Shown: one piece after another, positions 44,731-52,369 of the stretch
How the letters are laid out: every line of letters begins with the position of its first letter
How positions within the stretch are numbered: position 1 is the first letter of the stretch
DNA from: Symbiodinium natans
Taxonomy: Eukaryota; Sar; Dinophyceae; Suessiales; Symbiodiniaceae
DNA: 64,000 nt
NCBI GenBank assembly: GCA_905221605.1
Contig: CAJNDS010002493.1
Location: 329,839 to 393,838 of the forward strand
Direction of reading: 5' to 3'
Position numbers and translations under genes: made by a program
The notes under the pieces: model-generated
The model's input: only the letters and a program-made list of their open reading frames with translations
Database searches by the model: none
What the model was told of the DNA's origin: nothing

Positions 44731-44889
44731 CTACTACTTGCTTAAGAACCCCGAAAAAACACAAACATTCTTCCTTATTAAGGGTAATATAGGGTTTAGG
44801 GTTTAGGGTCTAGGGTTTAGGGTTTAGGGGTTATTATTATTATTATTATTATTTTCATTATGCTTTTGGGGTTCTTAAGCAAATAGTAG
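44731..44889. mobile_element. 159 bp foldback element with TTTAGGG insert
   Basis: The 22-base ends (44,731-44,752 beginning CTACTACTTGCTTAAG, and 44,868-44,889 ending GCAAATAGTAG) are complementary with one mismatch. TTTAGGG repeats lie inside at about 44,790-44,829, followed by an ATT trinucleotide repeat. Confidence 0.8.
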
Positions 44890-45519
44890 ATTGAGTTGGG
44901 AAGAAAAAGAAAAGGACGACCGACACCCTGGGGCCATACCTTGGTGGCTCCCTGGGGTTTAGGGTTTAGGGTTTAGGGTTTAGGGTTTAGGGTTCAGGGT
45001 TTAGGAGTCGGGGTTTAGGAGTTTCGGGTTTAGGGGTTTCGGGTTTAGGGCTTAGGGTTTCGGCTTCCCTAAACCCTAAATCCAGGCCCGCTTCAATGCG
45101 AAGTAAGACATAGGTCAAGGCAGCCAGCGCCAAAAAGTCATGGTTTGGGCGAGTTTAGGGTTGAGGGTTCAGGGCGCACGAAGGGGAATTAAGGCTAACT
45201 CGTACTGCTTCGGCTGTGGGGTCGAAGGTCACTTGAGGGGCACACCCTAAACCCTAAACCCGAAAAACCCTAACCCCTAAACCCTAAAACCAAACTCCGG
45301 CTTACAGAAGCGGCGCGTTGGTGGTGGTGGACCCTAGGATTTAGGGTTTAGGATGTTTCAGTTGAGGGGCCGCGCTGGTGCCAAAAGTGCCAAGGCACGC
45401 GCCCCGACTTGTTCAGGCCCCACCCCCGCTTGCGCTCCACCCTCGCCTTGACCTTTGCGGGTTTAGGGTTTCCTTGACTTCTGATCGTGCTCATGTCTAT
45501 CATTCTTGTTGACAGTGGC

Positions 45520-45790
45520 GCCCTAGCGTCCTTGTGAAGCCCCTCCTGGCAGACCTCGGGCTTCTAATACATTGGAGACTCTGGCTGGTGGCCGGGCGGT
45601 TTCGGTGTCTGAGGTTCGGGTTGGCCGGCGCCTTCGCTCCTTGGCGTTGCAAGGGATGGTGTACATCACTCTACGGCCCCTGGAAGGCCTCGGATCTCTG
45701 ATATAGGAAGTGAAAACGCTGGACTGGCACCTTCTCCGCTTGGCTTTGCAAGGCATGATGTACATCATTCTGACGCATGTTGAAGCCCTT
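45520..45790. repeat. Tandem repeat of about 100-118 bp, two to three diverged units
   Basis: GCTCCTTGGCGTTGCAAGGGATGGTGTACATCA-type sequence at about 45,635-45,668 recurs as CCGCTTGGCTTTGCAAGGCATGATGTACATCATT-type at about 45,735-45,768. Linked words (CCTCGG.TCT, GGAAG/GGAGACTCTGG) show a third, more diverged unit upstream. A minus frame is open across it, but the repeat alone may explain that. Confidence 0.55.
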
Positions 45791-46507
45791 AAAAAAATCT
45801 AGCGGCCTTTCGAGGACCAAGAGTAGGTATTTTGGGCCTGGAAGCGACAATTGAAACACCTGATGTCTGAGGTTTGGTGCCGGGGCCTGAACCCTAAACC
45901 TTGCTCTGAAAAACTCCGACCCTCAGGCGTGGCGTGCCCGAAACCCTACACCCTAAACCCTAAACCTTAAATCCCTAAGTCGCCTTGGCGGCCAGGTGCG
46001 CTCTGCTGGTCAAGCGTGTGCCTGGCATAGCGAAACTGTGGGATCGCTGTGGGTTTTAATTAGGGTTGTTCAACGTCATTTGACTCGGCTTTCGGGTGTA
46101 TGGTTAGGGCTTCGGGCTTAGGTTTAGGGTGTAGGTTCAGGGAGTGTAGGGTTTAGGGTCTACACGGGTTTCAGGGTGAAAGCTGCTGTACCTTTGCTGA
46201 TCAGCTGCTTTTCTTCAGAGCACGGCGTTGCCGATGTCATCTTTGTCCCGTGAGTTCCAGGTCTGCTGGACCCCCCCCCCCCCCCAAACCTGAAACCCTA
46301 AACCCGAAGCCCTTAAACCCTACTGGACCCTAACCCCAAACCTTAACCCACACCCACATTTTGGGAAGTAATTCTCCTCCATTCCTTCTGTTTAGGGTTT
46401 AGGCTGGGAAGTCGGCAATTCCAATGGCATGGTTTTTCGGGCTTTGGGACCCCCCCCCCCCCTCCTCCCTCCGATAGGGTTTAGGGTTTGGGAATCTTGT
46501 TTCCCAG

Positions 46508-46555
46508 TGGCCGACGACGACTCTGCAGTCGGAAGCCGATCGGTCCCCTTCACAT
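46508..46555 (+). other. Short exon-like segment with acceptor and GTAAGG donor
   Basis: TCTTGTTTCCCAG ends at 46,507 and GTAAGG begins at 46,556. Between them are 16 open codons rich in Asp and Ser (ADDDSAVGSRSVPF). The frame also continues past the donor, so the donor may not be used. Confidence 0.4.
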
Positions 46556-46809
46556 GTAAGGATGAAAGGCAGGAAGCGCGTCCAAAACCGGTGTTGATGG
46601 AAGAAAAGGGCACTCGAACTAGCCCCATACCTACCCAAACCCGAAACCAAACCGCAACCCCAAACCCCAAACCCAAACCCTAAACCCTGAACCCTGAACC
46701 CTAAACGCTAAACCCTAAACCCGAAACCCTAAACCCTAAACCTTAAACCCTAAACCCTAACCCTAAACCCTAAACCCTAAACCCCAAACCCCAAACCCTA
46801 AACCCCACG

Positions 46810-46908
46810 GAATTTCTCGGGTTCCACGGTTGGGCCGGAGGGTGCCAAAGCCGTCGCGCCCAGGTTGCTGCCTGGATCGTCTCTATGCCTGGCCCACAGT
46901 GGATTCAG
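46810..46908 (+). other. Exon-like segment ending CAG before GTTTAGGG
   Basis: 33 open codons (EFLGFHGWAGGCQSRRAQVA and onwards, rich in Trp/Ala) ending CAG with GT of GTTTAGGG at 46,909. No acceptor at the left, where CCCCACGG follows CCCTAAA. Unidentified. Confidence 0.45.
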
Positions 46909-47271
46909 GTTTAGGGCCTTGGGGTTTCGGGTTTAGGGTTTTAGGGTTTAGGGACCCTAAGCCCTAACCCTGAACCCTAAACCCTAAACCCTGAACGCCC
47001 GATGCCTTTCAAGCGCCCGCAGCTTGTCCTCACAAGCCGGCTGCCGATTTAGGGGTTTAGAGGTTTACGGGTTTAGGGGTTTAGGGTTTAAGGTTTAGGG
47101 TTTAGGGTTTAGGGTTTAAGGTTTAGGGTTTAGGGTTTAGGGTTTAGGGTTCAGGGTTTAGGGTTTAGGGTCTAGGGTCTAGGGTCTAGGGTTTCGGGGC
47201 CCAACCCCCCTTTCTTCGCAAGCCCTGACTGCTCGAAGACACCATCCTGTCGGGTGCATCCCCAAACCCTA

Positions 47272-47448
47272 CTTGGAGGTTCATGAGTACTTATAGCCAC
47301 AGTTGTAATTAGGGTTTAGGGTTTAGGGTTTGGGTTAGGGTTGAGGGTTTAGGGTTTAGGGTAGTCTGCTTATAACCTACTTAGGGGTCTTCGGGGGCTT
47401 ATAAAAGTACAGTTCTAACTTGGGCTATAAGTACCATGAACCTCCAAG
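47272..47448. mobile_element. CTTGGAGG-family MITE with telomere repeats inside
   Basis: Begins at CTTGGAGGTTCATG after CCCTA and ends CATGAACCTCCAAG. About 55 bases of TTTAGGG-type repeat (about 47,309-47,362) interrupt the left arm after AGTTGTAAT. A second right-end fragment (GTACCATGGGCCTCCAAGTA) follows at 47,462-47,481. Confidence 0.8.
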
Positions 47449-47563
47449 ACTTGGGTTTTCAGTACCATGGGCCTCCAAGTATACCCTGCAAAAAAACCCT
47501 AAACCCTAAACCCTAAACCCTAAACCCTAAACCCTAAACCCTAAACCCTAAACCCCAAACCCT

Positions 47564-47635
47564 GAGGCCTTTGGCGGAACGGACCAGAACCAGCGAGTGC
47601 ACAGCAGCCTGGAGGGATACAACCCGGAGGCGCTA
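47564..47635 (+). other. Exon-like segment
   Basis: 24 open codons (EAFGGTDQNQRVHSSLEGYN and onwards) between CCCCAAACCCTGAG and CCCTAAA. Protein-like; unidentified. Confidence 0.4.
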
Positions 47636-48385
47636 AACCCTAAACCCTAAACCCTAAACCCTAGACCCTAAACCCTAAACCCTAAACCCTAAACCCTAAA
47701 CCCTAAACCCTAAACCCTAAACCCTAAACCCTAAAACCCCGAACCCCTAAACCGTAAGCCCTAGATCAACTTCCTAGTCGTCTAAGCCCTGAGCCCTTCC
47801 GACCCTTCAAACCTGAAACCCCACCCAAAACAGCCCACTAGGCCTTAGTTGGGGTTTATCCTGTTTGGTTGGGGTTTATCCTGGTTGGGGTTTATCCTGT
47901 TTGGGGCCTCCTATAATGAGGATGAACGTACTTTGGGGTTGTATTAGGGATACTAGGGGTGCGACTTTCTTTTGTGGGAAATGCGTATATCCACCTTAAG
48001 CAGTTTTAGGAGTCCTCGACATCCGTCACGGTGCAAGGGGTTCGGGCTTTGGGGGTAATGGCTTGGACTACATTGACTCTGTTCTCTACACTAGGCTCCT
48101 TGTGGGGGCTCCTTTTCATAAGGTGCCATACTAAGAAAGGAGGAACCTAATTAAAGGACTACCGCCCCTCTACCGCCCCACTCCCCCCCCCCCCCCCCCC
48201 CCCCCCCCAAACGCGGAACCCTGCAGCATCCTCCGCAGTGAACGGTAAACCTGAACTGCCCAAACCCAGAACTCCCTTAAGCCCTAAACCCTAAACCCTA
48301 AACCCTAAACCCTAAACCCTAAACCCTAAACCCTAAACCCTAAACCCTAAGCCCTAAGCCCTAAACCCTAAGTCCTGAACCTGAA

Positions 48386-48467
48386 CGGGCGAGCCTTCGC
48401 GGCAGCAACCAGGAGGCGCGCGAGCTGCAAGTTGACAATCCCATGGTGCTCGGCGCGGCCAAGATGG
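48386..48467 (+). other. Exon-like segment ending at GTTTAGGG
   Basis: Open frame (RASLRGSNQEARELQVDNPM and onwards) ending ATGG directly before GTTTAGGG. CCCTAAA/CCCTAAG array on the left. Unidentified. Confidence 0.4.
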
Positions 48468-49167
48468 GTTTAGGGTTTAGGGTTTAGGGTTTAGGGTTTA
48501 GGGTTTAGGGTTTAGGGTGGTCTTCACGTGGACCGTGCCGGGGCAAATCAGAGGCAGCACCTGGAGAGAGTGCGCCACGGCAGCCCAGCTTGCTATGAAC
48601 TTGTGTTTTCCTCCTTTTTCGGCGGCTCTTTGAGTCTAGGATGCCAGTAGTGCCATGAATCCCTTTTTTTGGGGGGTTTAGGTTCCCTTGTTCTAAACCC
48701 TTCTGAGCAAAAGCCACCCTTTTCAAATCCTAGGTTACCGGGCAACCTCTCTCATCCCGAGTCCATCCTCAGGTAGGTCGGTTTCCCCCCAAACCGGCAG
48801 AAGGTATGATATACTCCTCGTAGAAGCGAAGAGTTTGTCTCTGTTCCGGGGCGCAGAAGACGAAAGCCCCAAACCCAAGCTCCTTAACCCAGAAAACTCT
48901 CAAGGAGCCCGACGCCACATCCTTGCAGGGGAAGAGAGCTCAACTCATGCTAAGGGTAGAAAGCACATGAGTAGTTCTCTAAATTATGGTTCCCTTTTTG
49001 GGTGCCCTAACCTCTATAACGAGGACCCCAAAAAGGGACCAGAATTCAGGGAAACCACTACATAGTTCAACTAGGACCCGGAGTAGGCCCTTGTTCCCTT
49101 TTCTTGGTTCAGGTTCCTGTATAAGCCCCTTTAAACTAAAAAGGGCACCCCTTTTATTCCTAGGTTT

Positions 49168-49270
49168 CTTGGAGGTTCATGGGTACTTATAACCACAGTT
49201 ATAAGTCCACCTATGACCTACTTCGGGGACTTGAGGGGCTTATGAGTACTGTTATGACTAGGGTTATACG
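49168..49270. mobile_element. CTTGGAGG-family MITE, right end lost
   Basis: CTTGGAGGTTCATGGGTACTT followed by family-like interior (ATAACCACAGTTATAAGT ... CTTATGAGTACTGTTATG). The right inverted end is not present. Confidence 0.6.
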
Positions 49271-49667
49271 TACCCTGAATTGTTCCTTCTGTTTCTGCAG
49301 TGAAGCGGCCTTGGGCGGCCTTGGGCACTTCGGGCACAACTCAGACTTTGAAACCTAAGCATAGGTCACTGAACCCTCAAGCCTAACCTAAACCCTACAC
49401 CCTGAACCCTAAGCCCTAAGCCCTAAACCCTAAACCCCAAACTCGAAACCCTAAACCCTAAACCCCAAACCCCAAACCCTAAGCCCTCAAACCCCCCAAA
49501 CCCCAAATGCTCAAACTCCAGGCTGGTGGCTCCTGGATCTTCCGCAAGTCCATGCAGATCCCTAGGCCGAAAGTTCTGAGGCTTTCGCGGTGAGCATAGG
49601 GTTTACGGTCTAGGGTTTAGGGTTTAGGGTTTCGGGCTAGCCTGAATAATTAGAATAGGGTTTTGGG

Positions 49668-49860
49668 GTGAAAGCTTGCCTCCGAAAATGCCTTGATTCA
49701 GGGTTCTCGGCGCTGGAAACAGAAGTCGGAAGCTTTCCCGAACCTGTCGTCTTCTGCACCCAGAAACTCATCGGATTTTGGGCTTCCCGGAACAGTCGTT
49801 TTCTGTACTACCGAAAACTTTCGCATTGTTTCGTGGGTCCAAGCAAGCCCTGTGATTCCC
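49668..49860 (+). other. Open coding-like segment, 64 codons
   Basis: Begins GTGAAAGCTTGC and reads KACLRKCLDSGFSALETEVG and onwards to CDS at a long C-run (49,858-49,875). Protein-like with Cys and aromatic residues. No family recognised. It may be an exon whose 3' end is lost in the homopolymer. Confidence 0.4.
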
Positions 49861-50535
49861 CCCCCCCCCCCCCCCGGTTTAGGGTTTGGGGTTTAGGGTT
49901 CCCCCCCCCCCCCCCAATTTTGCCAGTTCCTGAAAACCCTATTGGCTGAAGTTCTGGCCCCACCCCTTTCGAGGGCCCAGGGTTAACCGAACCCTTTCCA
50001 GACTTTCTGAGCGATTTTTTTGAAAAAGAAAAGTAGGGCTTAGGGTTTAGGGTTTTGGGTTTAGGGTTTGGGGCCGCCCCTCCGAAGTTGCTCTACTCGG
50101 CCTAACACGCCGAAGGCCCGAAAGGGGCCGAGGCTACCCCTTACTTAGCCTAACCCTTGAAATGCGTTTAGGGTTCAGGGTTTATAGGGCTTAGGATTTA
50201 GGGTTTAGGGTTCAGGGTCGGCGCATGAAGCGCGTCCATCAATAAGCCCCGAGGATAGGGTGGGCGGGATGACAAGCGCGGCTCGATCGCGCGGCCCGGG
50301 TACCCTCGTCTGCTAACCCGGAGCCCCAAAAACCCTACACCCTGAAGCCCGGAACCCTGAACCCCCAAAACCCTAACCGGACCCTAACCCTAAACCCTAA
50401 ACCCTGCACCCTAAACCCTGCACCCTAAACCCTGCACCCTAAACCCTAAACCCTAAACCCTAAACCCTAAACCCTAAACCCTAAACCCTAAACCCTAAAC
50501 CCTAAACCCTAAACCCTAAACCCCACACCCAACAG

Positions 50536-50630
50536 GATGGATTTCGGCAGCTGCGTGCTCAGCGACTCCATAATGGTCGGCGGGGGCCAGCATGGTGAGG
50601 CACCGCATGACCCCCTGAACCATAAAACCC
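50536..50630 (+). other. Exon-like segment after AACAG
   Basis: ACACCCAACAG ends at 50,535. ATG at 50,537 opens MDFGSCVLSDSIMVGGGQHG and onwards. It lies between CCCTAAA arrays just upstream of the copia element. Unidentified. Confidence 0.4.
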
Positions 50631-50694
50631 GAAACCCTAAACCCTAGCCCTAAACCCTAAACCCTAGCCCGAAACCCTAAACCCTAAACCCTAA

Positions 50695-50812
50695 ACCCTA
50701 AGCCCTAAGCCCTAAGCCCTAAGCCCTAAGCCCTAAGCCCTAAGCCCTAAGCCCTAAGCCCTAAGCCCTAAGCCCTAAGCCCTAAGCCCTAAGCCCTAAA
50801 CCCTAAGCCCTA
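50695..50812. repeat. CCCTAAG heptamer block abutting the retrotransposon
   Basis: About 15 units of CCCTAAG. The last five bases, CCCTA (50,808-50,812), form the left target-site duplication of the copia element. Confidence 0.9.
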
Positions 50813-51041
50813 TGCGGAGCTGCAATTGGTATTGTAGAAAGGAGTTGGTATTGGAAGTTGAAGGGTCAATGAACCCGGTAATCTTTGGCTCAAGCCATGA
50901 CCAAAGCGGTCAAAGGTTTCGTAAAAAGTGTGCCCTTGGTTTGGGGTCTTGTTGTTCGGTTGTTGGTTGTTCCAGGGGTATTAAGGGCTTCTGTTGGGGT
51001 TGACTGTTTTGTTCCCTGTCCTCCTTCGGCTGCCCTCCGTA
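50813..51041 (+). repeat. 5' LTR of the copia element
   Basis: 229 bp, starting TGCGGAGC and ending CCCTCCGTA; the ends TGCGGAG/CTCCGTA are imperfect inverted repeats. Identical to the 3' LTR except G at 50,959. It carries TTTGGCTCAAG at 50,884-50,894, matching the last 11 bases of the dinoflagellate spliced leader. No TATA box seen. Confidence 0.95.
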
Positions 51042-51054
51042 GGTTATGAGCCCA
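51042..51054 (+). promoter_or_regulatory. Primer binding site complementary to initiator tRNA-Met anticodon arm
   Basis: GGTTATGAGCCCA begins at the first base after the LTR. Its complement TGGGCTCATAACC is the anticodon stem-loop (CAU anticodon) of eukaryotic initiator tRNA-Met. Drosophila copia primes from an internal (half-molecule) site of the same tRNA, so the placement fits a known copia mechanism. No 3'-CCA-type site is present here. Confidence 0.75.
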
Positions 51055-51103
51055 AATTAGGCTTCCTGCGGAATTGGTAAAGATTTTCCGTTTGTTTAAC
51101 GCC

Positions 51104-52369
51104 ATGGACATGATGCGGCGTCGCTCTGAACCTGGACTGTCGCCAACGGCCAATGAAGCCGAAGGAAATCGTGGTGATGGGGGTGAAGATCGACAACAAA
51201 TGGTACAAGCGCTGACAGATGGTAGGGAGGTTGCAATGATACAGCCAACGCCTCAGGTGGAAAACGAAGTGGTTCCGGTTCAAGCAGCAAATCCTTTCTG
51301 GAGCGAGCGGGCTCAAGAAGAAATGAGACTTAGGCAATCAAGGCCGGCAAGTCTTCCCGCGAGCGGAGGGGATAGGAGTGGTGAAGGTACGAGGAGACCG
51401 CCTTCGCTGCAAGATCTTTTGGGTCAGGAACCTGCACCTGTTCAGAGACCATCGTCAGGCTTAATGGGCCAAATGGAACGAGGTACTATTGGTGGAGTGC
51501 AAGCCGACGAAGAACTCATTCCTGATGTTAGTGGTGAAGAGCAAACTGAAGATATGGCGGTGGTGAAGCGTGCGCTGAAAGAGTTGCTTGTGCAGACAAA
51601 GGAGCTGGGGAACAGGTTGCATCGGGTGGAGGAAAAAAGCTATACCTCTGCTGCATCTGGGTCAGCTTCAAGGGCACGGAGCTCTGGAGTGGTGGACGCA
51701 AACACGGCATATCCTCTAGGAATGACTCCAGAGAAGCAGTACCTGCCAGGACAAGTTTTCTACACGGATGGTATGGGTGGTTTTTGGACTGTGTTGCCTG
51801 ATGGGACATGGCTGCCTATTGAGGGCTACGACCTGCCAAAGGGTTGTGATCTTCAATCCTTGCCTGGGTCCAGGAAGGGGGATGTTCAAGTGGAGGATGA
51901 AAAAGAAGTGCCAATGATGCATGTAGCTGAAGGGAAGAAACCCTCCAGATTGCCTCCATTGAATTACCCCACGGGAGGTCCTGCAAGTGGTGGATATGCA
52001 AGTGGACCACCTGGTTTAACACATGTTCCGATTACTTCCGTGCCATCAGGTGTTGATGGTTCTGTCGTACCTGTGGGGAACCAGCCCGGTTTTGTTTCAG
52101 CTCGGGAAACTGCAACGCAAGAGAACTCAGCAGGATCGGGTGGATATACAATGGTGGATGATGTTCCGTATCGGTGGAAAATGGTCGCTGGGAAGTTGGA
52201 ATTAGAAAAGGTTCCGCTCACGGCTGTTACGCCCGGTATAGGACATGGACTACCTCAAGGGCCTGGTGGTAGGGTCAGTTTACCTCCTGGAGCAGTGGTG
52301 CCACGTGGTATGCCAATCACTGGTGATAGTTTGGAACCGAACGTCCGGAGGCTCTCGGGAAGCATGTGA
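51104..52369 (+). CDS. Copia element ORF1: unrecognised Pro/Gly-rich protein
   Basis: 421 residues from the ATG at 51,104, which sits in GCCATGG, a favourable eukaryotic start context. The upstream open codons lack an ATG. The N-terminal third is charged and disordered-looking. Around residues 135-170 there is a likely helical/coiled segment (DMAVVKRALKELLVQTKELG). Near residues 210-240 lies a Trp-rich stretch (YTDGMGGFWTVLPDGTWLPI). The C-terminal half is rich in Pro, Gly and Val. It precedes Gag, so it may be a structural or assembly protein translated from the same RNA. Its TGA overlaps the ATG of ORF2 by one base (TGATG at 52,367-52,371), suggesting termination-reinitiation. No database family recognised; the function is unknown. 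Confidence 0.8.
   Translation: MDMMRRRSEPGLSPTANEAEGNRGDGGEDRQQMVQALTDGREVAMIQPTPQVENEVVPVQAANPFWSERAQEEMRLRQSRPASLPASGGDRSGEGTRRPPSLQDLLGQEPAPVQRPSSGLMGQMERGTIGGVQADEELIPDVSGEEQTEDMAVVKRALKELLVQTKELGNRLHRVEEKSYTSAASGSASRARSSGVVDANTAYPLGMTPEKQYLPGQVFYTDGMGGFWTVLPDGTWLPIEGYDLPKGCDLQSLPGSRKGDVQVEDEKEVPMMHVAEGKKPSRLPPLNYPTGGPASGGYASGPPGLTHVPITSVPSGVDGSVVPVGNQPGFVSARETATQENSAGSGGYTMVDDVPYRWKMVAGKLELEKVPLTAVTPGIGHGLPQGPGGRVSLPPGAVVPRGMPITGDSLEPNVRRLSGSM

Larger units (their letters stand above)
32986..50812. repeat. Telomere-repeat/unique-segment mosaic, 33-50.8 kb
   Basis: The largest CCCTAAA arrays are 33,536-33,967, 35,056-35,470, 37,385-37,500, 38,258-38,378, 39,693-39,850, 42,535-42,935, 43,970-44,130, 47,632-47,740 and 50,380-50,525. 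TTTAGGG arrays lie at 38,478-38,560, 41,990-42,095, 43,772-43,860, 44,950-45,065, 47,050-47,190 and 48,467-48,520. Most gaps of more than 300 bases between listed features (for example 33,190-33,530, 35,480-36,010, 37,860-38,200, 45,080-45,510, 47,780-48,280) hold short unique sequence, fragments of foldback families and no gene I can support. Confidence 0.8.

Noticed and set aside
46392-46683. Minus-strand frame of about 94 codons opposite the 46.5 kb exon-like segment
   Set aside because: Gly/Arg-rich around the C-run and telomere repeats; the + strand has better splice signals.
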